A stretch of 64,000 nt of DNA from Styela clava (Eukaryota; Chordata; Ascidiacea; Stolidobranchia; Styelidae), in assembly GCF_964204865.1 (NCBI RefSeq), contig NC_135258.1, positions 9,601,001 to 9,665,000 on the forward strand, written 5' to 3'. This document shows, one piece after another, positions 47,710-60,520 of the stretch. The notes under the pieces were generated by a model that saw only the letters and a program-made list of their open reading frames with translations, was not told where the DNA came from and did not search any database. Within the stretch, counting starts at the first letter, position 1. Every line of letters starts with the position of its first letter. Position numbers and translations under genes: made by a program.

Positions 47710-50700
47710 ATGGATGCTAATGCCAAAGAAAATTTGAACGTAGCAGAAAGCGGAACCACCCATTTTAGAGGTGATTTTACTGCTTCAACAAGCTCTAAAA
47801 CCACCTTTGAAAAAACGGAAAATGAAAAGAATGTTTCACACCATACCATTGGTGATCAATTTTCTAGTTTAGCTCAGACTGTGGCTAGTGGAATGTATGG
47901 ACAAGAAACCAACATGCTTTCTTTGCTATCATCGGTCGCAAACTCTGAACAAGAAAGGAAAGCAAAGAAACTTGAAGAAATGGCAAAAAAAGGCGTTTCT
48001 CAAGGAATACGAGAGAATCTTCCATCATGTACTTCCTCTTCTTCTTCATCTTCATCAAGCAATGAAGAGGTAGTTATGGCAGAGTAACGAAATATCCTTT
48101 AGAATAGGCTCAATAATACCACGCAAAAATGAAATTGAAATAACGGGGTTCGGGGTTGAAAAAATTGTCAACTTTCCACTTTGTTGTAAAAAATTTCGTT
48201 TTCAGCTCTGAACTCTAAGAAATACAACGTTTGATAACATGAATGCAAGCTTTCGTAAATAAACTATTAGGAATGCTTTGTAAACCTGATGCTTTTTGAG
48301 TTTCTGTGGAAACTGCCGACTTCTTTTATCGCCATTGAAAGTATGAAATCCTGACTTCAATTCTGGGGAAATCAGAATTTCTACTACTGCGAGCTTAACT
48401 GACTCTAGTGAAAACATGCTAAACTCTCCACAGCCCTGGCTCCAACATAAATCTTAAATTTGTGCTATTAATATCACAGGATGATGATTCTGATGCTGAG
48501 AGTTCTGAACTTGATGAAGAAGATTGTGATAGAATTCGATCACAATGTTTAGATGAAATGTCAACAATTGAAAAACAATTTACAGATATCAGAGACCAGT
48601 ATGTCATTCTTGTTTCTATATCAGTTTTTCTCAAACATTTTTTGCCCCAGAAAACTTACGCTTTTTATCTTGCCTCGCGTAACACCAAAACATTAGAAGG
48701 TTGATTAGAATTGATTATAAAAAAATTGTGTGAGGGATTTACTTTGTGCTTCAACTTGCACAACTGGCTTATCATGAAATCTTTTGAGGCTTCCAGTTTC
48801 GATCACTGTCCTGCGGATTTCCGAAAAAGCTCACGGGACAGGGCACAGCGATGTTTCGCGGAACACAGTTTGAGAAACGCTGGTCTATAAATATCGGAGA
48901 AATATTTATGTAATGTATTTTTTGAAAAATCTTCTATGTAATTATGAAGCAAAATTCAATGTAAAAGGGAATGTTCTGAATGCTGTGATAATTTCAATAC
49001 TCTTGAATCAATGTTTAATATTTTATCTCTTCCAATTGTCATATATATTTTGTTATAGACTATACAAAGAAAGGCACAGCCAAATAACAAGCAAGTTAAA
49101 AGAAGTGGAATCAGAAATTGCAGTAGAATATTTAAACCCATACCAGATTTTAAGCAAAAATAAACAAAATAGAATAGAGGTAAGTAATTGATATTTTATT
49201 AAATATTTGATAACCTGATTTATACGTCCTGACAAGCCTCGTCATATAAGTCAGTGATGCCCCATTGAATCTACATTTGTGAATGCAACTGAAATAATAT
49301 TTTTCAATATATTTTCTTGATTGGCTCATGAGAAGATGTACAATCAGCATGTTTTAAGTTGGCAATATAGAAGTTGAGTTAAAAATGGGGAATTCTATAT
49401 ATACAGTTTTCGAAGATTAATTGAAGGTTTCAGGCCTAATTATAAGAGTTTCCTACATTAATACAAGAAGTTATAATATCAAATATATGAAACTTAACAA
49501 ACAAATATATGTGAATATTTAATTCCTTTAGGACATCCCAAATTTGTTAGATTGCTGTCATATATTCGTTAATTTATCCATTGAGTTTAACCTTCAATAT
49601 GTTATAGGTGTGTGAACGACTTCGGAAGTTGCGAAAAGATTCTATCAAATCATGGTATCAGTCTCAGAGACAAGCAAACAATCAACAGTTTGAGGTGCCA
49701 GTTTTTATTCTTACATTGAAATGACTGCTTTTTTCATTTCAATAGGATAAACTAATAAATAAAATATACAGACATAAAATAGATAAAATATGCAAAGCTT
49801 TTTGTGTAATTTTTACACAATTAATGTAGGGTTTCCTCAATACAGTACATGTGCTGGAGATAGACAAATTGAACAGTAAAAATCATTAGGTTTCTTGACA
49901 ATTGCCTACAAATAAATCTTGCTTCCAAATAATCGATTATAAAATTGAATAGTGTGATAGTTATAAGTAAATTCTAATTCAAATGCTGTTTTTTTTAGTG
50001 ATATTCAGTACATTTTGTAAAGATTTCATGAACACAGTTCCTGATTTTCATTTAGCCTGTTAAAATTATATTCTTACTAATTTCTTAAATTGTGTTTCTC
50101 ATTACGTCAGAATGAGAAAATGATTATGTCTGATTCTATTCGACTGGAGATTGAAGAGAAAATCAAAATTCTTGAAGAAGATAGAGACAATGTAGATTTT
50201 TCTACTGAACTATGGACTGATGCCACATTAGGCAACGGACAAAAATTTAGGTCGACATCTGGTGGCAATGGCAGTTCAAAATCTAGTTCGTGGATCAAGT
50301 CGAACAAGAAATCAAAAAAAGAACCACCGTTTCAATTTGGATTTACAAATGGAACAGCAAAGAGGAAAAAGAAACCAGTTACTGTGTCAGATATCCTTTT
50401 GAAATTATATACACATATATTGCATTAATAATGGTAGGAATATAGAGTATTTTCAGTGCTGAAAAAAATGGAAAGTCTTACTGTCGAGTAGAAAGAATTA
50501 TACTTAGATGTGATTTAAATTTCGAAATGTGTTGTTTTTAGGAAGTTTCGAATAGCCAGGGTGTGCTGCAACACCAACAAGGTGGCAAACCATGATTTTT
50601 TTGAAAATTTCCAAATGCTGATTTTACATTGTGCTTGCTTGTTTAATTAACAGCTTATATATATAACATACATATTCCTTAGCACTTTGAACGCCCCTAT

Positions 50701-51598
50701 ATCATTTATATGCTACGAGAAGAAGATATAGTTGACGATTGGACTGTAATCAAGAGAGCCTTAACTGCGAGTAAAAGGAGAAAATCTGGATCGAGAGGTA
50801 TTAAATGTTAATGCTTTGAAAAGTCTGATGAACCGTTATTCCCTTTTCATGCACTTAAGAATACTTAGTAGCAGTTGTAGGCTATCAGCGCTTACCAAAC
50901 CTACCAATGTTATCTATCTATTTATACAACCCTATTTGAACTTTGGTCGTGATGGTGTCATATGTGTAGGATTTTCGAAAAATGAAAATCTTTGCAATTC
51001 GTGCAATTATAAGACGATTATCTGTATTTAACAGATCATTTGCCGAAATTGAAGCACACGTGTCGGATTGAAAATCATAAGTTACAGTATGATGGAAGAT
51101 GGTTTTCCAGAGGGCAAACAATTACGATGAAAAGTAAAGAAACTGGAAACACTCAGTATGTATTGTATAGCATGATGACACAATCAATCTTGATTCATAT
51201 AACATTATCAGTTTCAAGTAAGCTGATAATATACTTTTTGGTAAATGGGCAGCCCAAAAAGTTTTTAAATTTCCCATGGTCTTCTCTATAAGTTGCCTTG
51301 ATGTCAAAGTTTTAAATGGAGTTCCTTACTGCATGATCATAGATTGGCAATAACAGGTCATTTACCATTTTCCTTTCCTGTGTTGACAGTTGACACTATA
51401 ATATTTGATAGTTTTTTGCTTTCTATTCTATGCGTAACCTTTAGCCGCAACCTCAAGTATCTGTCTAATGCTATTTTCAGTGCCACCATCTCCTCTATCG
51501 GTAATAGTGAAATTACAGTACGACAAAGCAACAGCACAATCATAAAGATGCATGTACAACAACTCATCAGGGGAAAGTTTCTGATACGACCAAGATGA
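47710..51598 (+). CDS. brms1l: BRMS1/BRMS1L/SUDS3-family protein (SIN3-HDAC complex subunit)
   Basis: Eight exons, all phases consistent: 47710-48069, 48480-48598, 49059-49179, 49608-49694, 50111-50390, 50693-50797, 51035-51155, 51481-51598; 436 aa. The family core is clear: an acidic patch, then [26 protein letters not shown] (coiled coil), [34 protein letters not shown], and [12 protein letters not shown], ending in [10 protein letters not shown]. These proteins bridge SIN3 and HDAC in nuclear co-repressor complexes. The product is longer than human BRMS1L (about 323 aa) because of a 120-residue first exon rich in Ser/Thr/Glu, ending in a run of nine serines. The exon 5/6 junction uses a probable AT-AC intron. 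A hAT MITE lies in intron 2. Poly(A) signals lie at 51,815 and 51,915. The first-exon assignment rests on phase and donor only. Confidence 0.9.
48622..48882. mobile_element. 261-bp hAT MITE in intron 2 of brms1-like gene
   Basis: The left end CAGTTTTTCTCAAACATTTT and the inverted right end CAGCGTTTCTCAAACTGTGT match over the hAT-typical 'TTCTCAAAC' core. The flanks TTCTATAT and GTCTATAA agree at 6 of 8 positions, consistent with an old 8-bp duplication. It starts only 23 bp after the exon 2 donor. Confidence 0.75.
50391..50692 (+). other. probable U12-type AT-AC intron (brms1-like intron 5)
   Basis: The donor is ATATCCTTTT, a perfect match to the minor-spliceosome AT-AC consensus. A branch-site-like TTCCTTAGC lies at 50,675-50,683, and the intron ends in AC ten or so bases later (50,691-50,692). 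Removing 302 bp joins GTG TCA G to GC CCC TAT, giving V-S-G-P-Y-I-I-Y-M-L. That restores the VSGPYIVYML block conserved in BRMS1 proteins. The only GT-AG alternative (gtgtca ... ttag) gives THFERPY instead and destroys it. Confidence 0.85.
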
Positions 51599-52098
51599 CA
51601 GAATTATTATTTAATGCGTGATTCATTCCATATAACTTTCTAAAATGGAAGGTAGTAAAAAACTGCGGTTATCTATTCAACTTCTGTGATGACAGGAATT
51701 GGGTTAATAGTGATGCAGAGGAAAGACACTGATGCCTTTCTGCTGAAGCAATGTTTATTTTTATATCCGGTTAATACAAGGACTGAAAAGATGTTTCATT
51801 TTTATTTATTTCATAATAAATCTCTACTTCTTTGCATATATATGTGTGTGTGTGTAATAAGTAAATAACGCCAGCATCTTTTCAGATTGAGTGAAGTCGT
51901 TGCAGTTGGCGACAAATAAACAAATTTGGGTTTTCCCATTTCATTTCATTGCAGAGTTTATTACTTCAATTGTACATATTCTTGAATGCTCCACATGCAA
52001 ACTGCCTGGCATTGTGTATAAAGTAGCTTCATTGGTAGGAAAATAAAACTATTTGGCTGCTCCTCAACACTTTTACCCAGCATATCAATGAGCCAACA

Positions 52099-53363
52099 TC
52101 ACACGATTCTTCCAACATACATAGATTTAGGATATTTTTCATGAAGTTCTTTCCACTGCACAAACATTTTGTCGCAGAAATGGTACAGAATCAGTCCCGA
52201 TAGTGAAAGTGACTTTACTCGACAGATGCTTTCAGCAAATATGATTTGACAATGACCAATACCTAAAAACTGTAAAATAATCGATATAACAATTAAAAAT
52301 AGAATATTATATAATAAAAAACTGCAAGCAATGTGGACTCGAGTTCTTAATGACATGTAGAAGCGCATCGAACAGAGCTACAATCAAGAAGAGCTTATAT
52401 GTGTGCTTGATACTTTATTTCGGGCTCTGCGAGATTGCCAAATGACCATTTAGGCCCTATTCTATGTAGAATGATGTTTAATACTTTGTGGTTAATAAGT
52501 TGAACACCACAGTAAAACATAGTTGATACAAATATAACAAGGCATTAAACATATTGCATCTGTAGTAATAATAAGAGGGGTTTTATTAGCAGGCAAAGTG
52601 CGTTAATATATAGATAAATACATATATTAGCTCAGCTAAAATATTATGATGAAAACCCACTTTGTATAGAAATGCTATAAAACATATTGGAATGCAGGTT
52701 CCAGGTCCATTGCATAAAAGTAGGTCAGGATTGCTATTCCAAACAATTGAAAATGAGGAAACAGTGGCAACGAGTGTTGTCCATAAACTGCTTAACCATG
52801 GCTGGGCAACTTCTCGACTTCTGCAAAAGAAAAATTTAAAAGGTCTAGGCTAGCAATTTGTTATTTTTACCCCAAATTGGCACAATTGTAATAGATCTAA
52901 TTAATTCTAATCTAGCATGAGCTTTTACCAAAAAGTCACATTTCTTTATGCTATATACCGGTACCGTATATGACAGCCTCTCACCTTGGAATTGTTACTA
53001 TGCAATAACCTTCGTCATTCTCATCAACCTTCCTGTCCGTTTCAAACTGTTGTATTTTATTTGCACTCATTTTATCAGTGTCCGCAATTACATAACAGAT
53101 AGGACGATAATTCGAAGAAAGAGCTGATAGCAATCGCAGCAGTTCTGCCGTGTGTCCACCTGCAAATTCGCGTAATTCATGAAAACCATCGAAACAAAAA
53201 TAGCAAATAATATTATATCCACTTGACCCTTACCTGACCCTGCAATCGCGAGTACTTTAACTTTTCGACCACTCAAGTTTAGTCCACTTCCAAGATGTTT
53301 AAGAATCCAAATTAATCGTAGAATCGCAAATAGCAGCAAACAAAACAAAATTGGCACGAGCAT
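52099..53363 (-). CDS. alg14: ALG14, UDP-GlcNAc transferase membrane subunit
   Basis: Four exons, consistent phases: 53363-53234, 53159-52985, 52820-52661, 52269-52099; 211 aa, the usual length (human about 216). Residues 4-22 are an N-terminal membrane anchor (PILFCLLLFAILRLIWILK). The glycine-rich VLAIAGSG-GHTAELLRLL loop follows across the exon 1/2 junction, then YVIADTDKMSANKI, then LLLCNGPGTCIPIC. The C-terminus FAESICRV...SLSGLIL...YPKSMYVGRIV is diagnostic. ALG14 anchors the catalytic subunit ALG13 to the ER face and together they add the second GlcNAc to dolichol-PP-GlcNAc in N-glycan precursor synthesis. It converges on the brms1-like gene (500 bp apart; a minus-strand AATAAA at 51,962-51,957) and diverges from polr1e. 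Confidence 0.95.
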
Positions 53364-53790
53364 GTTGTGCTAAATTCAAAAACCTACTCCACAGAAACAC
53401 AAGGCTAAACTACCTCGTGTTCACGGAACACAGTACTAAAGAGGTCAAAATGAGAATTAAATTTATCATCGAAGAAAACTCTAAATTCACTGTGTTTTTA
53501 AGGTAATTCATTTGGTATTTCATTCCGTTTTCAAAATTTCATAGTCAACACGATGTTAAAATTTTTTTTTGTTGACAAATAAAATATTACTGTTATGATA
53601 CGCGCGTGTTATTCATCGTGATTGTTTTATTAAATGAGTTTGTGTCGGTATGGCGTACAGCAAAATCACCGTATATTTTCGCAATTTCTCGGTAGCATGA
53701 TGCTAAACAACAATGTGCCTTATCTATTTAGAGCAGGGCCAATTTAGCTGGAATACTCACTTATTTATTACCTGCGGACCGGCGTTAACG
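53364..53790. promoter_or_regulatory. presumed bidirectional promoter, alg14 / polr1e
   Basis: The two start codons are 427 bp apart on opposite strands, so both core promoters and 5' UTRs must fit here unless distant 5' non-coding exons exist. I see no clear TATA box; a GC-richer patch (gatacgcgcgtgtt) lies at about 53,597-53,610. The call rests on gene layout. Confidence 0.5.
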
Positions 53791-56700
53791 ATGACAGAGT
53801 TTCTTGAAAAAACAGTGTTACCTGTGGGTGAGTTATTATAATAGAGTTGAATATAATACTTTGATACAGATATATTACATTATGGGTTACCGTAGGTGTG
53901 GAGTACCGGTATGATATGTGGATGGAAGGACAGACACTGTTGAACAACATCAGTGAAAACAAAAATTTTACAATTTCACTCAGAAAAAGCCTCTGTATAT
54001 GCAGTCACTGATCATGAGAAGCCAATTTTTTTTAAAGGACCTGTTATGTGTTGGGCGTGCGCTTTGCTGCTTCGAACCACTGATTTTTAACATACAGACG
54101 TATAGATCAAAGGATATTGTTAATCAGTGAACCTATTTTTCCAGTTGAATTCAGCCATGGTCGAGTGAAAGATGGAACAAAAGTGAATGTCACTTGGTAC
54201 ACGAGCGATGAAGATGAAAATAAGAAAAAGATGGTATGTTTTATTTCTATTTTTTATGGAAAGTTCAAATTGATACATCTTATCATTAGTATAGCGGCTG
54301 TTGATGGAGCATATGGTGATTTTCAATAATTTTTTCAACTTTTCCACCAAATTAGAACATCTACTCATATTGTTTCTTGAGATTTTTTTTATACATATAC
54401 AGTCACTTAAAGGTCCCTATTCTAAAGTTCTTCATCTTTAATAGAAAACAAACTTTTATTTTTTCAGGTTTGTGATACACCCGATGGGATGCAACATATT
54501 GGTAGCAACTTTGGATACAATCCATCTCGTGATTACCTTAATCATTATATTGTTCTAAAGAATAAAAAAACAGGAGAAAAAAAAATATTTCTGACAGAGA
54601 ATTACAAGGTAATAATTTTACATATAAATCAGAAATTTAAAAAATATGATGTTGTTATCAGACTGGACTAGAGGTCGTTGTTTGCCGTATAATCTATTTG
54701 CCCGATAGGCTTTCCTTTCCCAAATATACAAAGTTCTCCATCCCCACCCTATCAAGTTTTCTGTAGCAGTTGGTGATTTATATATCATTGAGATCAATAC
54801 TTGTGTCGAATTTCCACAATTTTGCTGCATAGAAGATCAGATTTGAATATTTGGAATAAAAATGAACCAGAAATAAATCATTGAAGGCAATTTCGACAAT
54901 TGTTCAGCCAGTACTCTTATCGAATAATCCTGTCTAATAAAATTTTCAGGTATATCCAATAGTGAAAAGAGACAATGAAATTGACAGTGATGACGAAAGG
55001 AGACAGGCAATAGATAAAGTACAAAATGAAACAAGGTGATGTTCAACTACTCTCTGATTTCAATACACTCTTTGTATCTTTGATGAATGGCGCAAACTAG
55101 TCTGATAAAGAATAGCATTGTTGGAATTGTATAATATTATAAAAAACACGGCGCTTCATTATGTGTACCAATATGGAGGTAACTTATTTTGTTCGCCTGT
55201 TTTACATCAAGTTGTGTGAAGGGACTGAAACCTATGGGCAGGGAGGTATTCATTTGGCTAACACAGACAGTCCCCGAACTCGTAATAGAACTAAAATAAG
55301 AAAGATCGGAATAAAATTATGGCCTAACCCTAACCTGGTACACATACTAGAAGAGTACCTATAATACGATTAATGCTTAAATCTTGAAGACAGATATGAA
55401 CTGCTAATTAATCGTGGTCAGAGTAGTTAAAATGTTAGACTCAACTACGTTCTGATCTCATTAGGGGTGTAATAAGTTGGGTAGGAAATGCCATACTGGA
55501 TTCTGGTCGTTCAAAAATAAAGTACCTCTATATATATTAGTGACTATGTGTGCAGAGCCATGTTTAGAGTAAAATGCGTATAAATACATCATATAAAAAA
55601 AGTAACAAAAAATGAGGTTTTGATATTATTCTGCATTTAACAAATTTTCTGAAGTCACAAAAGACAAATTAATGTCACAAAATTTCTCTAGCTGTTTAGC
55701 GAATAGTTGAACGTTGATTAAAATTATAAGAAATATATTTTGATTCTCAGAACGTTTGATGAAAGATTAGATGATCTTACTGGGGAGTTTGGTAGCAAAA
55801 TCAAAGTACAAGCAATGAATGCGCGGCAACGTAACAAAGTATCTGACACAACTGAAGTTGTGAGAGAGGCAGTTTCTAATCTTGTGGAAGCAGAGGGAAT
55901 ATCTGGTAGAAAAATTAAATCATTTGTATATACATTTCATCTATCATCGTTATTTATGCATAAAATTCCAGCTTTGGGACAGGAATGGCCAAAACTAATA
56001 ATCCACTATACTGAATTCACTCTGTAGATATATTTTATTATGAGAATCTGATTGAAATAGGCATATAGGAGTATTGCGTATACCATATTTGCTAATAACC
56101 CGATTTTCTGGCATAATTTTCTGATGTCGCTACTTGAGCAGCTCGGCTTCTTTGCTTTTTTATGAGATCAGAGAAAATCTGCCTCTGCTTGTGGGGCTAC
56201 TAGAGGAAAACCCTCATTTTAGTGCTAAAAATTGGCAAATATGGTATTTTGCGCTGGAATATAAAGAAAATATTTTAGTTACTGAAAACCAGAAAAAAAT
56301 ATATTAATAGAAATATTAGTTTACACAACAATATGAGCATTTTATATTGTTATTAAATGCAATTATCTTGTATTCTATGGCAGGTCAAAGTCAATCCGAA
56401 AATGTTAATTTGTCAATTCTACCATACGACAAAGAAGCAACTTCAGAAGAAGATGTTTATCCACTTAATAACTTTATTCCACAGCATATCAGAACAGCTG
56501 CATTAGAGTCAGCAAAGGTATAAATTAACACACTGTAAGAAAAAATGATACAGCCAATGTTAAAATCTAAATCAAAGCATGGACATTCGTATAAATGACT
56601 CCAATAGTGCAATATATATTACTTAATGTCTTGGTTAATGCAGTACCGTATGTTACTAGTTCCCACCTTAGTACGCTGTCGCATATTTAGTTCAAAATTG

Positions 56701-59118
56701 TCTTACTTAATACAGCCTTGGCATCTTATACCGGTTTTGTGAAAGCAGATCTCTTGAACATCTATTATTATCGAACTCTCACTCATGTACTAGCCAGCAA
56801 CAATGCACTGTTAGTATCAGGAAAATAGGTATTTAGAATGATTTCAACAAAAAAGTTCTTCCATCTTGTTGTAATCATTGCTGTCTTTAATAACTTGATT
56901 GGAATTTCTTCAGGAATTATTGACACCGACTGCCGATAAAATCAAATCTTGGAGAGAAGAGAAAAAGTATGTAAATTATAGTTTCATTGTAAATACTGAA
57001 GATTTAGGTCTGGAGGATGTATAGGAACAAAAAATTGCTTTTGTATAGATTCGAAAATATTCACCTATTTATGGGTGGAAATAGCCCAACAGATTGGATA
57101 TTTCCAATCTTTTCAAAATCGAAGCATTTGCTTCCTGCGATACAAATCGTGCTTCAATGGGAAAAAATTGGATTTTCAACATAAAATAACGACAAGGTAT
57201 AATTTTTTTTCTGGCACATAAACGATCATGATGAGACTTAATTTCCGTTAGTGCCAGTTTTCTCTCCATTTTAATTTTGAAAATTTTGATTTTTTTTATT
57301 TCAAGTTCTGAATACTTGTAAAGATAAATATTATGTTTATTACGTTTTCAGTCCTCTAGGATGTCGCTACATAGCCTGGCGAGCACGAAATTTACATCCC
57401 AGTATAAGGAATGATGTTGAAGCATGGCAGGATTATGTTTGTAATTTACAAATTCTTGCTTATTTTATGAAAGTCTACAATCCTACTGGTTCTGGTCCAG
57501 AGAAACGTAAGATACATTGATTACATTATTTAGATTAATAGTCCAGTATTCAGGGTTTGAGTAGTAGCTTTTGGCACTCCAAAGGCCGTTCAGTCTTCTA
57601 CACCTATTTCTGGAACAACATAATTCTGTTGCTTTTAACTATTGAACAAATTTCATTCATATTTTCAGTAGAGAAAGATAGAAGTACCTCATAGAAGGCT
57701 ATTGGGAGGGTTGTTTACCCTAAATTCAGCTGATTTTGAAATTTTTGTAATACAAGGGTTTTCCAGCAATTGATACTGTGAAACAAGTGGTCGATGAACA
57801 ATAAATGTTCACTGATGTTGGACCATTGGTACCATTTTCGCTGTGTATTTGATCCTTGGTCTACTGTTGGACCAGTTTAGGAAATTCTTGGTATTCTGTT
57901 ACAATTTGGCAATAAAGGACATTTCCTTTCCTATTATTTGAGCATTTTTATTATTTTAGTGCCTTTTCTCCAAATCTATGTTTTTGTACATGTGTACTCC
58001 TTTAAATGGTTATTTCTTATTTTTCAGTTACGTATCTAGCGAATATAAATGAGACAATCAAATCATGGATTATTCGTGAATTCATGCCGCTGGAAAAAGC
58101 CCTTACTTTAAAGAAGTATGGTTCATAATATTATAGTTTCAAGTCTTTAAACTGCAATCATTATCACTCTTAATATTTTAGACATGCCATTTGGTAAATG
58201 CTTTATAAAAAAGAATGAGATTTGCCTGTCAGAAAATTTGCTTTAAATAATCTTACCGTAATTTTCATGGTGGGCTTATCACCTTCGTTTCAAACTAGAC
58301 AGTACAATATAATACAACTGGTCAAGCATTATGCTTTTTACAACTAGATTGTCGTATGTTTAAATCAGGGTATTTTTAAGCCTGAAGAAAAATCGCTCAA
58401 AGTCAAAGTGCTAAATTATTTTACAATTTATAAATTATCTATTCTTTGCAAGAAAATTTCTATTCTCCATTATTTAGGTTCCTCTTAGCTTTTTCTCTAC
58501 TCTCAGCTTATCCTCAACATGTAAGGGTATTTATACAAGTAAATTGTGGGATATTTAATCAGGGTAAATTTAATTCTAATAGTAAAACCCAATCATTCAT
58601 CATTTCAAACCATTTTCTCAAAGTACAATTATCTCCCATTTGTTATTTATGCACTATAAAGTTATATTCCTTGTATTAAGGTTATTTTCTGTCAATTTCT
58701 TTGCCAAACTATTTTCATCATATGTTTTATCAGGAGACTGGCTGGTGCAGTAAAGGACAAGATATTATCATACTCTATTGTGCTGGCTTGGCATCTTAAT
58801 TCATTTAGTTTCGACATTCAAATGTTGGCAGATGGATTTGGAATTTCTGAGAGAACGTGAGTTTGTGATAGAATAAACTATTCGACCGGGCTGAACATTG
58901 AAATCTTGGAATGCTACAATCACTGGAACTAATAATTTAGTGATTCAGGGCTTTCTGGCATATCTTTTGAGATTTATTTTTCTTTCAGATTGTCGTTAAT
59001 TGTGCGTGCTTTGGGTGGAAAAATCAAAGTAGATATGCAAGAAGGGATGAAAAGAACTATTGCTATTTTGCAACTGCCACTCGTTTTTCCAAATAAACCC
59101 ATGAAGGGCAGAAGATAA
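53791..59118 (+). CDS. polr1e: RNA polymerase I subunit RPA49 / PAF53
   Basis: Eleven exons join in phase: 53791-53827, 54145-54233, 54468-54608, 54950-55035, 55751-55905, 56384-56517, 56914-56966, 57352-57506, 58028-58115, 58734-58856, 58989-59118; 396 aa. The N-terminal dimerisation module has VEFSHGRV and IGSNFGYNPSRDYLNHYIVL. A linker follows (NARQRNKVSDTTEVVREAV), then EDVYPLNNFIP. The C-terminal tandem winged helix includes RLAGAVKDKILSYSIVLAWH and MLADGFGISERT, with LSLIVRALGGKI and a basic tail PNKPMKGRR. With its partner CAST/A34.5 it supports rRNA initiation and elongation in the nucleolus. The first exon encodes only 12 residues; its donor (G/gtgagt) is ideal. AATAAA lies at 59,396-59,401. 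The next-to-last exons match human PAF53 best. Confidence 0.93.
55158..55364 (+). repeat. interspersed repeat in a polr1e intron
   Basis: The inverted partner of 14,551-14,752. It contains GGCTAACACAGACAGTCCCC, GAACTCGTAATAGAAC and CCTAACCCTAACCTGGTACA. It lies in intron 4 of polr1e. Members of this family have self-complementary ends, as in the 12.9 kb MITE. Confidence 0.75.
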
Positions 59119-59739
59119 TACCTCTTCGAAAATGGAAATATGTTCACATCAGTGTTGGCCATACTGAGAGTACATGGTTATATGTACATGGTTTACTTTG
59201 GTTTTTCTGGATTGAAATTTATGGTGTAGACTGTGGGAGATGAAATATGCGAAATTGTTGTATGGAATTTGTCTTTTCTGATTAACTTCTATATAACGTA
59301 GTATTTTGTCATTAGGTTGGAATGAGTTAGTCTATATGTTCATTCATGCATTTGTGTCATATAAAGATCGTGGCATTCTTCTTATTTAATTTTTGAATAA
59401 AAAGAATCAAATTAGTTAAAATATATTTCCTACAAGAGTGAGCAACCATAACAATTTCGGGCATCATCAAAGCAAGTTTATGCAAAAATGCTTCAGTATT
59501 ATAAGGTCAAAAGTAATTTTACAATCAGATGCAAATTTAGGACATGCTCCGTACTGCACTTTTGGCACCAAAAGCAGGAAACCAGTTGTGTGGTTAACTT
59601 TTCATTGTATTTTAACTACTGTTCGACTTTAACGCAGGCGTCTCCGCTCGATAACCAGTACTATATTGGTTTCTCACGACTCCTTTCACCCCTAATTACC
59701 GTTTTTGCTTTTTTATTCACATTCTGTATTCATTTAGTG

Positions 59740-59780
59740 CAGTGGTTCCCACCCAACCTTTCTACCCTGGCGGACCGGTG
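59740..59780 (+). mobile_element. hAT-type terminus (partial)
   Basis: CAGTGGTTCCCACCCAACCT followed by 'accctggcggaccggtg' is a common start of non-autonomous hAT elements. The other end was not found; the element may run into the 60.07 kb repeat. Confidence 0.5.
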
Positions 59781-60065
59781 AAAATTAAAATGAGTGGAGC
59801 AGAAAATAATAACATATGTTTGCGTAATGTCGGGCAATCACTATGCTTTGAGAAAAAAAAGGCACACTTAAAAACCGATCACATGAGGTAAAACTATCAA
59901 ATAATGTACCGGACAAAAATTGAAATGGGTGGAACATAAAATATTAATAACATATATTTGGGTAATAAAATGCAGTGCTGGGCACCCATTATGCGTAAAA
60001 AAGGCACACATATCACATAAAAAACATGTACATGCCAAATAATGTACAAACACAGTTAACTCAAA

Positions 60066-60520
60066 TGAGAATTTTGCTACTGTTTCGTTTCTAATACAGG
60101 ATTGCAAACGAGACATCAAAAAAGGTTTTGCATCACGTAGCTCTACAGCGGCTCATAGTCGATTCATTTGCTTCGTTTTAATTAAAGCTAGAAGTAACTA
60201 GTTGCAAATTCGGACAACAGTTTGATTACTTAGCGACGGGTATTCGTTATCAACAGGGCACAAGAATGAAGTGTGAGAGTAATTCTAACATAAATCTGGA
60301 CTGTAAAGTAAAGGTTTCATTGGGTTCATCATATCATCTCTCTGCAGTTGATCAACACCTCAAAATGAATTTATATTACAGTGATAAAGTCCTTGCTAAC
60401 TTGGTACCAGGCTCAAAATCCTGCTGTGCATTACATGGGAAAGATCTCAATGGCCCATGCTTTTTGTTGCTTGTCCCGTGACCACCTGCCGGGTCGCAAC
60501 AAGTTGGGCAAGTCATCGAT
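60066..60520 (+). repeat. interspersed repeat shared with 25.64-26.14 kb
   Basis: Homologous to the minus strand of 25,640-26,140 over most of its length (GCAAACGAGACATCAAAAAA, GTACCAGGCTCAAAATCCTG, CGGGTCGCAACAAGTTGGG). It is multiply stopped in all frames. Confidence 0.65.

Noticed and set aside
50387-50690. GT-AG alternative for brms1-like intron 5 (gtgtca to ttag)
   Set aside because: It keeps frame but replaces the conserved VSGPY with THFERPY, and the donor is poor; the AT-AC option fits all signals better.
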